Positions 16,186 to 26,667 are shown, counted from the first letter of the stretch. The stretch: 64,000 bases of DNA from Paenibacillus solani (GCF_001277345.1 NZ_LIUT01000006.1:28683-92682), one strand, 5' to 3'. Notes: generated by a model from the sequence alone, not told the origin. Made by a program: numbers and translations.

Positions 16186-18408
16186 ATGAAGAACAGAGCA
16201 GCAAAGGTAACCGGAATGGTGTTGTTGATTTCTCTGGCACTATCTTTCATAGCGGGAGGGTGGGCGAATAAGACAACGGTCCATGCTGCCGGTCTATCGA
16301 TCATCGGCGGTGGGGGCTGGAATGAAACGGCGTATATAGAATGGTCACCCGTGAGTAATGCGGAGGGATACAATGTATACGTTAAACACGCAAATGCGCC
16401 GGATTCCAGCTATCAACAAATGGATAATGAGCTGATCTGACATACCCTTCCTATTGGAGAGCGGATGCCGTTGGACTTGCTTCCGGAAATTATGTAATGA
16501 AGGTTGAAGCCAGGCTGACGGACGGTTCAACGGTAAGTGTCGTTTCGAATAACCTATCCGTAGCCCCGCATGATCGATCCGGATTTGCTTTTTCCTCAGA
16601 CTCGCCATACGGGACAGGCTCGGGTGCCTACAATGATGACGGAACACTTAAGGATGGTGCACAAGTTATTTATGTGACCTCCGAGACGGCACGAACCGTG
16701 ACCCTTGATGTGAAAATCAATAGCTCAGGCAGAATTCAAACGGGCGTGAGGATCGGCGAGATTTTGACGCTAAGACAAAAAGGATATGATACAACCCCTC
16801 TTGCCATTCGATTTATTGGAAAAGTTACAGATGACGACATGAGCGGACAACTGAATAGCAGCGGCTACCTTCAAGTAAAAGGCAAAAACGATTATTCGGA
16901 AATGAATATGACGATCGAAGGGATCGGAGACGACGCTTATGCTTATGGGTGGGGATTGCTCCTTAGATATGTCGGGAATGTGGAAGTGAGAAACCTGGGG
17001 CTCATGTTGTTCCCTGACGACGGGATTTCCATGGATACAGGAAACGTCAACGTGTGGGTGCATAATAACGATCTGTTTTATGGAACTGCAGGAGGAGATG
17101 CCGACCAGGCCAAGGGCGATGGTTCAACGGACCTGAAAAAAAGGATCGACCTATATTACCATCTCTTACAATCACTACTGGGATTCGGGCAAAGCGGCTT
17201 TGGTCGGTTTGAGTGAATCGGAGGAATTCTTTGTCACCTTCCACCATAACTGGTTTGATCACTCGGACTCCCGCCACCCACGAATCCGATTGGCATCGGT
17301 TCATATCTATAATAACTTCTATGACGGAGTCTCAAAATATGGGGTCGGCGTTACAACGGGAGCTTCGGCCTTTGTGGAATCCAATTACTTTAGACATGCC
17401 AAATACCCGATGTTAAGCTCCTTGCAGGGTACGGATGCTTTAGGGGAAGGGACATTTTCGGGCGAAGACGGAGGCGTGATTAAGGCCTATAACAATAGGA
17501 TCGTAGATGCGGACAGTCTGATTTATGCAAATTCCAATACCGGAACAGCTCCGGCAAATGCAACCTCATTCGATGCATACTTGGCTTCGTCAAGAAATGA
17601 AACCGTACCAAGCTCATACAAAGCAATCGTGGGAGGAACGGCTTATAATAACTTCGATACAACCGTCGATACGGGAGTAAATAGCGCCGACATTGATAAC
17701 GTCAGCGATGTGGAACAGATCGTTACCGCACAAGCCGGACGCCTGAATAACGGGGACTTCACCTGGGAATTCAATGATGCCGTTGACGACACATCCTATG
17801 CCCTCAATACAGCTCTTATGGCTAAAATAAGCAGCTACACCACTCAACTTGTATCCGTAGGCGGGAATTCAACCGGGGCGGAGCCGGAACCAGAACCAGA
17901 ACCAGAGCCGTCCACCGGAGAACAAGTTCACAACTTTACAACGTCCGGATTGGCAAGCGATTTCTTTAATATTGTAGGGAATCTCTCCACAACCAAGGGA
18001 ACTGCGGTGTATAACGGCTTAACGCTAACCCGATGTTTGAAAATCGAGAGTTCAACCCGCATTACCTTTACCTCTACGGAAACCGCTACATTAACATTAG
18101 TGTTGAATTCGGCAGACGGAACCAAGATCAAGTTTGATGGAACGAGTTATCCAATGACGAATGGTATCGTCAGTGTGTCACTTGCTCCAGGAACGCATAC
18201 GATTACAAAAGAGAATACGACGAATCTCCTTTTATATGGAGTTGGAGTAGAGCAGACTTCGGTTAAAAAGTGGAGCGACCGTGATTCGGTCGCTTTTATA
18301 TTTCCTCTTATAGACTTCTTAATTATAATTTCTCCTGTTTCCGGTCTAATCTCTATGCTGATTGTATTCGTATCCCATAGTCATCCCCACCATGTTCCTG
18401 TACAATGA
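16186..18408 (+). pseudogene. pel: Pectate lyase (PL1), secreted, broken by frameshifts
   Basis: Secreted pectate lyase. A signal peptide ends near VHAA, an FN3-like start follows (AYIEWSPVSNAEGYNVYVK), then the beta-helix with DADQAKGDGSTDLKK and HSDSRHPRIR (calcium and catalytic arginine region), and a C-terminal sandwich after an EPEPEP linker. The first 85 codons (to TGA at 16438) continue in another frame (YPSYWRADAVGLASGNYVMK), one base lost near 16437. The frame returns at an A7 run (17136-17142), where six A would restore LKKGSTYITISYNHYW. The last part then reads through its own terminator to 18408, so a proper stop seems lost near 18260. The start follows AAAGGAGGAG. As read it is not functional. 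The A7 lesion could be an assembly error. Confidence 0.85.
18274..18297 (+). terminator. Terminator of the GCGACC family, copy 4
   Basis: AGCGACCG (18274-18281) pairs with CGGTCGCT (18287-18294) around TGATT, then TTT. It lies inside the read-through tail of the broken pectate lyase frame, a sign that the original stop was upstream. Confidence 0.85.
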
Positions 18409-18448
18409 AGTGAAAATAAACGGGACTGGCGGAAGGGGTGTGGCCAAC

Positions 18449-20281
18449 GTGTCTTTCAGGTTTAAACCGCTTAAATCCTGGAGTCTTCGTGCTAAAATTT
18501 TGCTGATCTTCCTGCTGCTCATTTCGATTCCGCTCAGCATGCAGGGCGTGGCTACCTACGTGGATTTTTCCAACTCCGTTGAACGAAGAACCTCCGATTA
18601 TACCGCTCAATTGGTGGACCAGATCAACCGGAATTTGGACAGGACCCTGATGGAGATGCAGAGATTGACGTTGATGCCTTTATACGATTCGGGGGTATTG
18701 TCCATCTTGCGTAAGTACAGGGAGGAGGACAGTCTGCATCAGCAGCCTACGGTGGAAGAACGCTCCAAAATGCAGCTTTATATCGCCAGTATGACTTTCG
18801 ACAGGCCGGAAATCGACAGTATCCAGATTTTTGCTGGAAGCGGTTACACGTTCTCGAGCCTGGCTCCTAGCGCGATCGCTGCATATACGGACGTGGAGCG
18901 ACAGCCCTGGTACCCTGGTGTGGTGGAAGCGAGAGGGGCTTGGGTGCTGCTTCCGCCGCATCGGCCTTCTTACTATCTGGACGGCAATCAAAGCTATTTT
19001 TCCGTAGCCCGGCTGATCCGTGAGCCCAATACCAACCGGACGCTCGGGTTAGTCAAGATCGATTTGAAGCAGACCTTGTTCAAGCAGCTTGTCGATAATG
19101 TCAGGCTGGAAGAGAACGGCGGCATCGTCGTGCAAAATAGCCGGGAAGAACTTTTCTACACGGCGACGGCAGATGGGAATACGGAGGCGTCCAAGCTTCT
19201 TCCGGACCGGATCCTCGAGCTTTCAGGGCGTTCGGAAACGGCCAGCCAGATTCTGCATATGGAGGGCAGCGAGTATTTGGTTGTCTCCAACTATTCCCGA
19301 TATTCCGATATCAATATCGTCAGCTATATTCCGGTGGCGTCCCTGCTTGTGGAGACCAAGGAACTTCGCAACTTTACGCTTCTAGCCGGCCTGGTATGTC
19401 TCGTTATGGCCGGGGCCTTAGCCATCTACTTCTCTTATCGGCTGACCCAACCTCTCGGGACGCTGGTACGAAAAATGCGACTTGTGGAGCTCGGCGATTT
19501 CAAACAGAGCGTACCGGTAACTGAGGATGAAATCGGTCGGCTCGGTTCCGGCTTCAACCGGATGGTAGAGGAAATCGACCGGCTCGTCCATGAAGTATAC
19601 GTGCTCGGCATGAGGGAAAGAGAGGCGGAGCTAGCCGCATTACAAAGCCAGATCCAACCCCATTTTATATATAATACACTGGAGTCGATCAGCATGCTTG
19701 CCCGGCAGCGCAATAATGAGGACGTCTCGGAAATGGCCACGGCTTTGGGACGACTGATTCGCAGCGCAGTGGAGCAGGACCGAAGCCTCATCCGGCTTGG
19801 CGAGGAGCTTGAGACGGCGGAGTCCTATATTCGCATCCAAAAAATGCGCCATGGTTCCAGGCTGCAGGCTATGTTCGATATTGAAGAAGGGTTGGAAGAT
19901 TGTTTGGTCCCGAAGCTGCTGCTCCAGCCGCTCATTGAGAATGCGATCATGCACGGGATTGGAGACCGTGAGCAAGGGGGAACGGTATATGTTACTGTGG
20001 CGCGATTTGAGGATGAGGTGCTGTTGACGATTCGGGATGACGGGCGGGGTTTGTCGGAGGATGAATTGGCGGCTTTGCAAGCTTCATTGGAAGACGCCGG
20101 GGATGATGTGGCAGCAAAAACTCCGGCGATGCCATTACGCGGTCATGGAGTGGCGCTGAAAAATATTAAACAGCGGTTGTGGTTGATTTACGGCCGGGAC
20201 TGCGACTTCGAAATCGATGGAAGCTTGGGACAAGGTGCGGCTTTTACCGTGACGCTGCCGTTCGCGAAACAAGAAAAGTAG
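18449..20281 (+). CDS. YesM-type sensor histidine kinase
   Basis: About 610 residues. It has TM1 at about 14-35, a large extracytoplasmic dCache-like region to about 290, and TM2 near 305-330. HAMP follows (SYRLTQPLGTLVRKMR), then the LytS/YesM phosphoacceptor ALQSQIQPHFIYNTLE with H405, and an ATPase domain with PLIENAIMHGI and DDGRGLS. Such kinases sense extracellular sugars in Paenibacillus. It is 10 nt upstream of its partner regulator and directs the ABC transporter behind it. The GTG at 18449 follows GGAAGGGG; another GTG at 18440 is possible. Codon usage is GC-richer than in the genes before. Confidence 0.92.
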   Translation: MSFRFKPLKSWSLRAKILLIFLLLISIPLSMQGVATYVDFSNSVERRTSDYTAQLVDQINRNLDRTLMEMQRLTLMPLYDSGVLSILRKYREEDSLHQQPTVEERSKMQLYIASMTFDRPEIDSIQIFAGSGYTFSSLAPSAIAAYTDVERQPWYPGVVEARGAWVLLPPHRPSYYLDGNQSYFSVARLIREPNTNRTLGLVKIDLKQTLFKQLVDNVRLEENGGIVVQNSREELFYTATADGNTEASKLLPDRILELSGRSETASQILHMEGSEYLVVSNYSRYSDINIVSYIPVASLLVETKELRNFTLLAGLVCLVMAGALAIYFSYRLTQPLGTLVRKMRLVELGDFKQSVPVTEDEIGRLGSGFNRMVEEIDRLVHEVYVLGMREREAELAALQSQIQPHFIYNTLESISMLARQRNNEDVSEMATALGRLIRSAVEQDRSLIRLGEELETAESYIRIQKMRHGSRLQAMFDIEEGLEDCLVPKLLLQPLIENAIMHGIGDREQGGTVYVTVARFEDEVLLTIRDDGRGLSEDELAALQASLEDAGDDVAAKTPAMPLRGHGVALKNIKQRLWLIYGRDCDFEIDGSLGQGAAFTVTLPFAKQEK

Positions 20282-20291
20282 GAGGTCATCC

Positions 20292-21056
20292 ATGATCAAG
20301 CTCATGTTGGTGGAGGACGAGGACATTATCCGTAAAGGCATCCGCGATTTGATCGGCCGTGTGGCTCCTGATTTTGAGGTCGTATACGAAGCCGCTCACG
20401 GCAAGGAAGCGCTGACTTATCTGGAACGCAATGTGGTGGATGTGCTCATTACGGATATTCGAATGCGAGAGATGGACGGGCTTCGGATGGTGGAAAAGCT
20501 GCGGACCGCGGGCCATGGGATGCCGATTGTCATTATCAGCGGCTATGGAGATTTTGTATATGCTAAAAAAGCGCTGCAATTCGGGATCGCCGATTACCTG
20601 CTGAAGCCCATAGACCGTAAGGATTTTACGGTTGCTTTGGACAAGATTCGGCTGACCTTGAATTCTTCAAATCGATATGTGGGTGGGGCTGAGCCGCAAA
20701 GCGAGGCGGACGGGGAGCCGCCCTCCAGCGAGGGGCACAGGATAATCCGGAAGCTGAAGGCGTATATCGCTGAAAACCCCGACGGTGATTTGCGTCTGCA
20801 GACGTTAGCGGAGATGGTGCATTTAAATCCTTCCTATCTAAGCCAGCTCTTTAAGCAGGAAGGGGGCGGCAATTTGTCCGATTATATCGCCGAAACGCGC
20901 ATCCGGCGAGCCTGCAAGCTGCTGGAGACGACGAACCTGAAGGTTTACGACATCGCCCGTTTATCAGGATATCAAAGTCCGAAGCATTTTATGCTGGTAT
21001 TTAAACAGCATACCGGAATGACGCCGGGAACCTATCGGGAGCAATACAGTGTGTAA
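20292..21056 (+). CDS. YesN-type AraC-family response regulator
   Basis: 254 residues. The receiver domain (1-120) has the acidic pocket VEDED and the phosphoacceptor D55 in VLITDIRM, then KP in YLLKPIDR. The AraC-type double helix-turn-helix is at about 155-254 (LAEMVHLNPSYLSQLFKQEGG, IARLSGYQSPKHFMLVFKQHTG). GGAGGT precedes the ATG. It should activate the downstream sugar transport operon when phosphorylated by the adjacent YesM-type kinase. Confidence 0.94.
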   Translation: MIKLMLVEDEDIIRKGIRDLIGRVAPDFEVVYEAAHGKEALTYLERNVVDVLITDIRMREMDGLRMVEKLRTAGHGMPIVIISGYGDFVYAKKALQFGIADYLLKPIDRKDFTVALDKIRLTLNSSNRYVGGAEPQSEADGEPPSSEGHRIIRKLKAYIAENPDGDLRLQTLAEMVHLNPSYLSQLFKQEGGGNLSDYIAETRIRRACKLLETTNLKVYDIARLSGYQSPKHFMLVFKQHTGMTPGTYREQYSV

Positions 21057-21057
21057 T

Positions 21058-21092
21058 ACTACATAACAAATTATGTTATGTAGTTTTTTTTA
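21058..21092 (+). terminator. Terminator after the response regulator
   Basis: ACTACATAACA (21058-21068) pairs with TGTTATGTAGT (21074-21084) around AATTA, then eight T. It begins immediately after the stop codon and splits the regulators from the transport genes. Confidence 0.92.
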
Positions 21093-21225
21093 TGGGCGAA
21101 AACGGAAATGTTCTAAAAAAATCGTACCTTTTCTGAACGTTTAGTGATTTTTTATATGACCACATGTAAATATAATTAACCTCATTACAACCTTAACTTG
21201 AACAATGTAGAGGGGGAAGCGGTAT

Positions 21226-22518
21226 ATGAAAAAATGGTTGACCGGTTTGTTGGCATTAACACTTGGTGTGGGGCTCATTGGCTGCGCCGGAAAAGAACAG
21301 CCGAATCATACGCCAGGCGAAGCCAGTGGCGAGAAGGTACTGCTCAAATTCGCGACATGGGGAAATCCGGCGCAGCTTGAGCTGTACAAAGGGCTAACCG
21401 ACGCTTTCACGCAGGAGCATCCGAATATTGAGGTGCAAATTGACACGATCCCGTTTGCGGACTATCAGCAAAAAATGTCCGTACTGGCGGCAGGCCAGGA
21501 GCTGCCCGACATTGCCTGGGTATCCGAGCGGATGGTACCGCAATTTATGGCCAACGACATTCTGGCCGATGTCACGGATATCGTTCAGGATGACGCTTTT
21601 GACATCGCTGACATTATACCTTCGACGCTTGAACTGTTTCGCCAGGACGAAAAGCTATACGGACTGCCGTTTTCCACTCCGCCCAGCGTGGTGTTCTACA
21701 ACGAAGATTTATTCAAGCAAGCGGGCTTAAGTACGCCGAACGAGCTTGCGGAAAAAGGCGAATGGACGTGGGAAACGTTCGAAGAAGCCGCAAAAACGAT
21801 CAAGACGAGCGCTGCTTCATCGAACGTTTACGGGGCTAACTTTTTCCGCGACTGGAAGACATGGATTATTCTCGCTTCGTATTCTTGGTCAAACGGAAGC
21901 GGACCATTTAATCCAGAGATGACGGAATACACTTGGAATGATCAATACGGGGTTGAAACCTTGGACATGCTGAAGCGCATGATGTTTACGGAAGGCTCGC
22001 ACCCGAAGGCGGGAGAGCAGGTTAATTTTGAATCCGGGCAAATCGGCATGATTTTCGACAACTATAGTTTTGTATCCAAAGCCAGGGAGATCCAAAATTT
22101 CAAATGGAGCATTGCGCCAATGCCATCGGGCTCGAAAGGCAGCGTTCCGATGATGGGTCAGGCGGGTTACGTGCTATTTAAAGAGGGAAAACATCCGGAG
22201 GAAGCCAAGGAACTGTTGAAATTCCTTGCCGGCAAAGAGGGTGTACAGAAAACTTCGGCCTTCTTTGTGCCGCCGCGCCAATCGGTGTTGAACTCGGATG
22301 AGTTCCTGAGCGTGGAGGGCAATCCGGATGCCGGGCACATCAAGCAGGCGGTCATCGACGAAATGCCTAAAGCGGTCGTGCAGCCGGGACATATCCGCTG
22401 GCAAAACATCGACACGGAGATTTTGACAGGCTTTGACGAGTTATTTGCCGGGCGGGGCGAACCGCAGCAAATTCAGGATGAGGTAAAAAGCAAGGTGGAT
22501 GCTCTGCTGAGCAAATAG
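21226..22518 (+). CDS. Sugar ABC transporter substrate-binding lipoprotein
   Basis: 430 residues of the extracellular solute-binding family 1. The lipobox LIGC (C at about residue 20) would anchor it to the membrane. The mature part has LLKFATWGNPAQLELYKGLT and IPFADYQQKMSVLAAGQELPD, typical of oligosaccharide or polyol binders, and later VPMMGQAGYVLFKEGKHPEEA. AGAGGGGGAAG precedes the ATG. First gene of the transport operon with two permeases; the ATPase is missing, so a shared MsmX-type ATPase must serve it. Confidence 0.93.
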   Translation: MKKWLTGLLALTLGVGLIGCAGKEQPNHTPGEASGEKVLLKFATWGNPAQLELYKGLTDAFTQEHPNIEVQIDTIPFADYQQKMSVLAAGQELPDIAWVSERMVPQFMANDILADVTDIVQDDAFDIADIIPSTLELFRQDEKLYGLPFSTPPSVVFYNEDLFKQAGLSTPNELAEKGEWTWETFEEAAKTIKTSAASSNVYGANFFRDWKTWIILASYSWSNGSGPFNPEMTEYTWNDQYGVETLDMLKRMMFTEGSHPKAGEQVNFESGQIGMIFDNYSFVSKAREIQNFKWSIAPMPSGSKGSVPMMGQAGYVLFKEGKHPEEAKELLKFLAGKEGVQKTSAFFVPPRQSVLNSDEFLSVEGNPDAGHIKQAVIDEMPKAVVQPGHIRWQNIDTEILTGFDELFAGRGEPQQIQDEVKSKVDALLSK

Positions 22519-22544
22519 AGGCAGTTACGTTAGGAGGAACGGGC

Positions 22545-23237
22545 ATGAATCGTTTGGATAAAGCATTAAACGAAGCGCCGGGGCTGCAGCTGTTCGTCAG
22601 CCTCCCGGCCAATGACATCAAGCTTGCAGAGGCAGCCTTGGCTTCGGGCGCCGACGGTTTGAAAGTCCATATTAACGTAGGGCACCGGGCCAGCGGCAAT
22701 CGCTTCGGCTCGCTGGACAGCTATGCCGACATTTTCAAGGACATTCGCTCCCGCTTTAGCGGCCCCCTTGGAATTGTGCCCGGAGGTTCGGTGGAAGAGG
22801 TAAACGCGGAGGAAATAACCCGGCTCCCTGAGCTTGGCGTCGATTTCTACTCGATTTATGCCTTTCATCATCCTGCTTTTCTGCTGCAGGCCCCGGGATT
22901 GGCAAGAACGTTTGCGATCGATAGCGAGTTCGACCGGGGCGTCGTGGAAGGAGGCCGGACCTTTGGCATCAGCGCGCTTGAGGCTTCCATCGTTCCCGGC
23001 AATGAATATGGTACCAGGCTTACCCTTGCCGATCTGCTTCATTACCGCTGGCTGGCGGCACACGGCGGTTTGCCGGTCATTGTGCCAACGCAGCGTAAAA
23101 TCGGCCCGGAGGATATCCCGGCCTTGGCCGATAGCGGCGTCAAGGTGCTGTTGGTCGGAGCGGTGGTCACGGGCAATGAAGCGGAAGGCATCCTCAAGGA
23201 GGTTGCCGCTTTACGGAATGCAATCGATCGTCTGTAG
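22545..23237 (+). CDS. TIM-barrel protein of unknown reaction inside the ABC operon
   Basis: 230 residues with the strand-loop rhythm of a small (beta-alpha)8 barrel: LQLFVSLPANDIKLAEAALA, GADGLKVHINVGHRASGNRFG, FSGPLGIVPGGSVEEV, VDFYSIYAFH, and KVLLVGAVVTGNEAEGILKEV as a likely phosphate-binding C-terminal strand. It resembles HisA/TrpF/KDPG-aldolase-like barrels without matching one family I can name. It sits between the binding protein and the permeases, so it should act on the imported compound. AGGAGG precedes the ATG. The specific reaction is unknown. Confidence 0.75.
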   Translation: MNRLDKALNEAPGLQLFVSLPANDIKLAEAALASGADGLKVHINVGHRASGNRFGSLDSYADIFKDIRSRFSGPLGIVPGGSVEEVNAEEITRLPELGVDFYSIYAFHHPAFLLQAPGLARTFAIDSEFDRGVVEGGRTFGISALEASIVPGNEYGTRLTLADLLHYRWLAAHGGLPVIVPTQRKIGPEDIPALADSGVKVLLVGAVVTGNEAEGILKEVAALRNAIDRL

Positions 23238-23263
23238 AGGTGCCCCACAAGGAGGAAAGCGAC

Positions 23264-24211
23264 ATGACCACACTTGAAACGATAAAATCTGAAGGGCCCG
23301 GCCGTCCATTCCGAAGGAAGGCAAGGAAGACCAGGTCTTTAAACCGCGGAGACCATTTGGCGGGTTGGCTGTTTGTGCTGCCGATGGTGCTGGGGTTTGT
23401 TCTGCTGCTGCTTGTCCCGCTCATTATGGCGCTTTATATGAGTTTTACTGATTGGCCGCTGCTGGGTGAGGCCAAGCTCATCGGATTTGAGAATTACCGC
23501 ACGATTGCGGGGGACGCAGAATTTTGGAGCGTGCTGGGCAATACGCTTTATTTTGCCGTCGGACTTGTCCCGCTGAACATTATTTTGGCATTGCTGCTTG
23601 CAATCCCGTTGTCAAAAAATATTCGCGGAGCCGGCTTTTTCCGGACATTGATCTTTATCCCGGTTATGACCTCGCTGGTGGTCTGGTCGATTGTCTGGAA
23701 GTATATGTTTGCCACGGATTCCGGGTTCATTAACCAGCTGCTGCGTATGATCGGCATTACCGGACCGGCCTGGCTGTACGATACCCGGCTTGCCATGCCC
23801 GTTGTTATCGTGACCAGTCTCCTGAAAAATGTCGGTTTGAATATGGTTTTGTTCATTGCGGCGCTGCAGCAGGTTCCGGCGCAGCTCTACGAGGCGGCCA
23901 GGATCGATGGCGCAGGGAGAATGCGGATTTTTTTCCGAATTACCGTACCCATGATCACGCCGACGATTTTTTTGACCCTGATGATGACCATTATCGGTTC
24001 GCTGAAGGTGTTCGGACAAATTTACGTGATGACACAAGGGGGGCCTTCTGGAAGCACCAAGGTGCTCGTCTACAACATTTGGGAACGAGCCTTTAAGCTG
24101 TTCGAGTTCGGATATGCTTCTGCGCTGGCTTATGTGCTGTTTGTCATCACCCTGCTGCTTACGCTGGCACAATGGCAGATGAGAAAAAGGTGGGTTCTGA
24201 ATGAAAGCTAG
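23264..24211 (+). CDS. Sugar ABC transporter permease, MalF/UgpA type
   Basis: 315 residues with six membrane helices after a charged N-terminus (LAGWLFVLPMVLGFVLLLLV for TM1, GFFRTLIFIPVMTSLVVWSI). The EAA loop that contacts the ATPase reads YEAARIDGAGRMRIFFRITVP. The ATG at 23264 has GGAGG 8 nt upstream; a GTG at 23240 is in frame but unlikely. Its end overlaps the next permease by 11 nt, so the two are coupled. Confidence 0.93.
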   Translation: MTTLETIKSEGPGRPFRRKARKTRSLNRGDHLAGWLFVLPMVLGFVLLLLVPLIMALYMSFTDWPLLGEAKLIGFENYRTIAGDAEFWSVLGNTLYFAVGLVPLNIILALLLAIPLSKNIRGAGFFRTLIFIPVMTSLVVWSIVWKYMFATDSGFINQLLRMIGITGPAWLYDTRLAMPVVIVTSLLKNVGLNMVLFIAALQQVPAQLYEAARIDGAGRMRIFFRITVPMITPTIFLTLMMTIIGSLKVFGQIYVMTQGGPSGSTKVLVYNIWERAFKLFEFGYASALAYVLFVITLLLTLAQWQMRKRWVLNES

Positions 24212-25058
24212 TTTATTTGCTAAAAGGGGCAACCCGGCAGGCGGGAACCTGTTCCATTATCTGCTGCTGCTTGCCGTTTCGGTGGTCATGATGACCCCGT
24301 TCGTGTGGATGGTCTCTACTTCGCTCAAACAGCCGGCTGATGTGTTTGTTTTTCCGCCGCAGCTGATTCCGTCGCCGATACGATGGGCGAATTATGCGGA
24401 AGTGCTGGAGACGATCCCGTTCCATCTATTTTATGGCAATAGCGTATATATCGCCCTTCTGGTTACTGTGGGCACTGTGCTTTTTTCCTCCATGGCGGGG
24501 TATTCTTTCGCGCGAATTCCTTTTTGGGGGAGAAGCCTGGTGTTTCTGCTGCTGCTGAGCACAATGATGATTCCGAATGAGGTCATTGCCATTCCGATGT
24601 TTCTGTTTATGCGTGAGCTAGGTTGGATCAATACGCATTTACCGCTGATTATTTTGCCTATATTCGGCGCGGGCGGTGTGTTCGGGGTGTTTGTGATGAG
24701 GCAATTTTTCCTGGGGATTCCGAAGGAGCTGGAGGAGGCAGCGATGATCGACGGCTGCTCGCGGCTGCGGATTTATTCCACAATCATGTTGCCGTTAGCA
24801 AAACCCGCGATCGCCACGCTGATCATTTTCACGTTTTTGACGAGCTGGAACGATTTTTTTGATCCGCTGATCTTTATTAATGACCGTAAGCTGATGACTT
24901 TGCCGCTGGGATTATCGCTGTTTACCGACGAGTCGGGGACATCGTGGCATCTTCTGATGAGCGCTTCGGTTATGGCGACGTTACCACTGCTCATTGTGTT
25001 TTTCTTTGTGCAGAAGCAGTTTGTCGAAGGGGTATCCATGACGGGTCTCAAGGAATAG
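24201..25058 (+). CDS. Sugar ABC transporter permease, MalG/UgpE type
   Basis: 285 residues with six helices (LLLLAVSVVMMTPFVWMVS for TM1). The EAA loop reads LEEAAMIDGCSRLRIYSTI, and the family's C-terminal end FVQKQFVEGVSMTGLKE is complete. AAAGGTGGG precedes the ATG. It pairs with the previous gene to form the membrane channel of the transporter. Confidence 0.93.
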   Translation: MKASLFAKRGNPAGGNLFHYLLLLAVSVVMMTPFVWMVSTSLKQPADVFVFPPQLIPSPIRWANYAEVLETIPFHLFYGNSVYIALLVTVGTVLFSSMAGYSFARIPFWGRSLVFLLLLSTMMIPNEVIAIPMFLFMRELGWINTHLPLIILPIFGAGGVFGVFVMRQFFLGIPKELEEAAMIDGCSRLRIYSTIMLPLAKPAIATLIIFTFLTSWNDFFDPLIFINDRKLMTLPLGLSLFTDESGTSWHLLMSASVMATLPLLIVFFFVQKQFVEGVSMTGLKE

Positions 25059-25092
25059 GGGAAATAACGCTTAAAAGGAGGAGTAAAAAGAG

Positions 25093-26447
25093 ATGGACAG
25101 CAGGACACGGATCATGGAGGCGGACGTGGTAGTTATAGGTGCGGGGCCGGCGGGCATTGCCGCCGCCATTGCCGCCGGCAGGCAGGGGGCAAGCGTCATC
25201 TTGATTGAACGGTACGGATTTGTCGGCGGGATGTCTACGGCTGCCGGGGTTTATCCTTGGATGACGTTTCATACACAGCGAGGGGAACGGGTCATCGGTG
25301 GCATTGCACAGGAAATTGTGGAGCGCCTGATGGAGCGCGGTGGCTCGCCTGGCCATCTTCGCGATACCGTCGGTTTCGTGCATACGCTGACGCCGTACCA
25401 TCCAGAGATATATAAGGTACTTGCCGTCGATATGCTGCGCGAAGCGGGGGTGAAGCTCATCTCACACAGCTTCGTTGACGAAGTCGGACGTGAAGGCGAA
25501 TACATCCAGTCCGTGACCCTTACTGGAAAATCGGGGCGAATTAAGGTGGACGGGAAGATGTTCGTCGACGCGTCCGGGGATGCGGACGTCGCTTATCTGG
25601 CGGGAGCGCCGACGCTTCAGGGGCGCGAAAGCGACGGGCTGTCGCAGCCGATGACGATGAAATTCCGGATGCGGGGTGTTGACGTGGAGGCGATTCGGAA
25701 GGCGATGCTTGCTGATCCCGACAATTTTTATCACAAGACGCCGTTTGCCGAACTAGAGATGGAGCGTATTCCGCTCACGGGGGTTTCCGGCTTTTATAAG
25801 GAGTGGAAGGCTGCCGAGGTCCCGATCAACCGCGATCAGGTTCTGTTGTTTATCGGACCGGAGAAGGATGAGGTGCTTATTAACTGTACGCGGGTACAAG
25901 GCTTTAGCGCGACCGATGTCGAGGAACTCACTTTGGCGGAGGAGGAAGGGCGCAAGCAGGTGCTGATGATGGCGGAATTTTTGAAATCGAGGGTGCCCGG
26001 ATTTGCCGAGGCCTCCATTTCCTCGGTTGCCCCCCAGATCGGAATTAGGGAGTCGCGCCGAATCGACGGTCTGTATCGGTTAACGATGAAGGACGTGGTG
26101 ACGGGACGACATTTTGAAGACGGCATTGCGAGGAGCGGTTATCCGGTTGACTTGCATGATCCGTCAGGCAAAGGGATCCTGGAGGCTACCATCGAGAATG
26201 ACGGTTCCTACAGCATTCCTTACCGCTGCCTGGTGGCCCGAGGGCCAGTAAATCTGCTCGCGGCGGGGCGCTGCATTTCCACCACGCATGAAGCACTGGC
26301 GACCAGCGCTTGACGCCAAGCTGCATGGCTACGGGAGAAGCGGCGGGCACGGCGGCGGCCCTGGCCTGCAAGGCGGGAATCACCGCGGCGGAAGTCGATG
26401 CATCGCAGCTCAGGGAGATGCTGTACGCCCAAGGGGCGATTGTGTGA
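25093..26447 (+). pseudogene. FAD-dependent oxidoreductase with a C-terminal frameshift
   Basis: Flavoprotein of the FAD_oxidored (PF12831-like) group. The FAD-binding start reads VVVIGAGPAGIAAAIAAGRQG, followed by YGFVGGMSTAAGVYPW and SIPYRCLVARGPVNLLAAGR. After THEALATS the frame stops at 26311-26313. Dropping into the next frame gives LTPSCMATGEAAGTAAALACKAG and an ending at 26447, the normal C-terminal FAD-contact motif of the family. One base, probably a C or G near 26308, is missing. As read, the last 45 residues are lost and FAD binding would suffer. GGAGGAG lies upstream of the ATG. Last gene of the sugar-transport operon, so it presumably oxidises the imported compound. Confidence 0.85.
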
Positions 26448-26667
26448 AGAGACGCGGGCTAGCCGCTCCGGTATAAACCTGGGCGGCTCCGTATTTTTGT
26501 AGTGTGTTTGAGGCGGACTGCTTTTTTGCATCTCCTTAAAGCTCGTTTGTAGGTTTCCTTGTTGATTCAGACGAAGAAATTCAAAGAGTATTTGCTGATT
26601 CAGAAGTACGAATTGTCGAAAATCTATGTAATCGTCATCAGCCTGTGTTCGGGTTGGTGGAGCCTTG

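Noticed and set aside
17881..17915. Repeat of GAACCA/GAGCC units as a possible CRISPR or satellite
   Set aside because: It is the codon-level repeat of an EP-rich linker in the pectate lyase, with no spacer structure.
22566..23063. Long minus-strand frames opposite the TIM-barrel and permease genes
   Set aside because: Typical of GC-richer genes read antisense; no RBS and no recognisable protein features.
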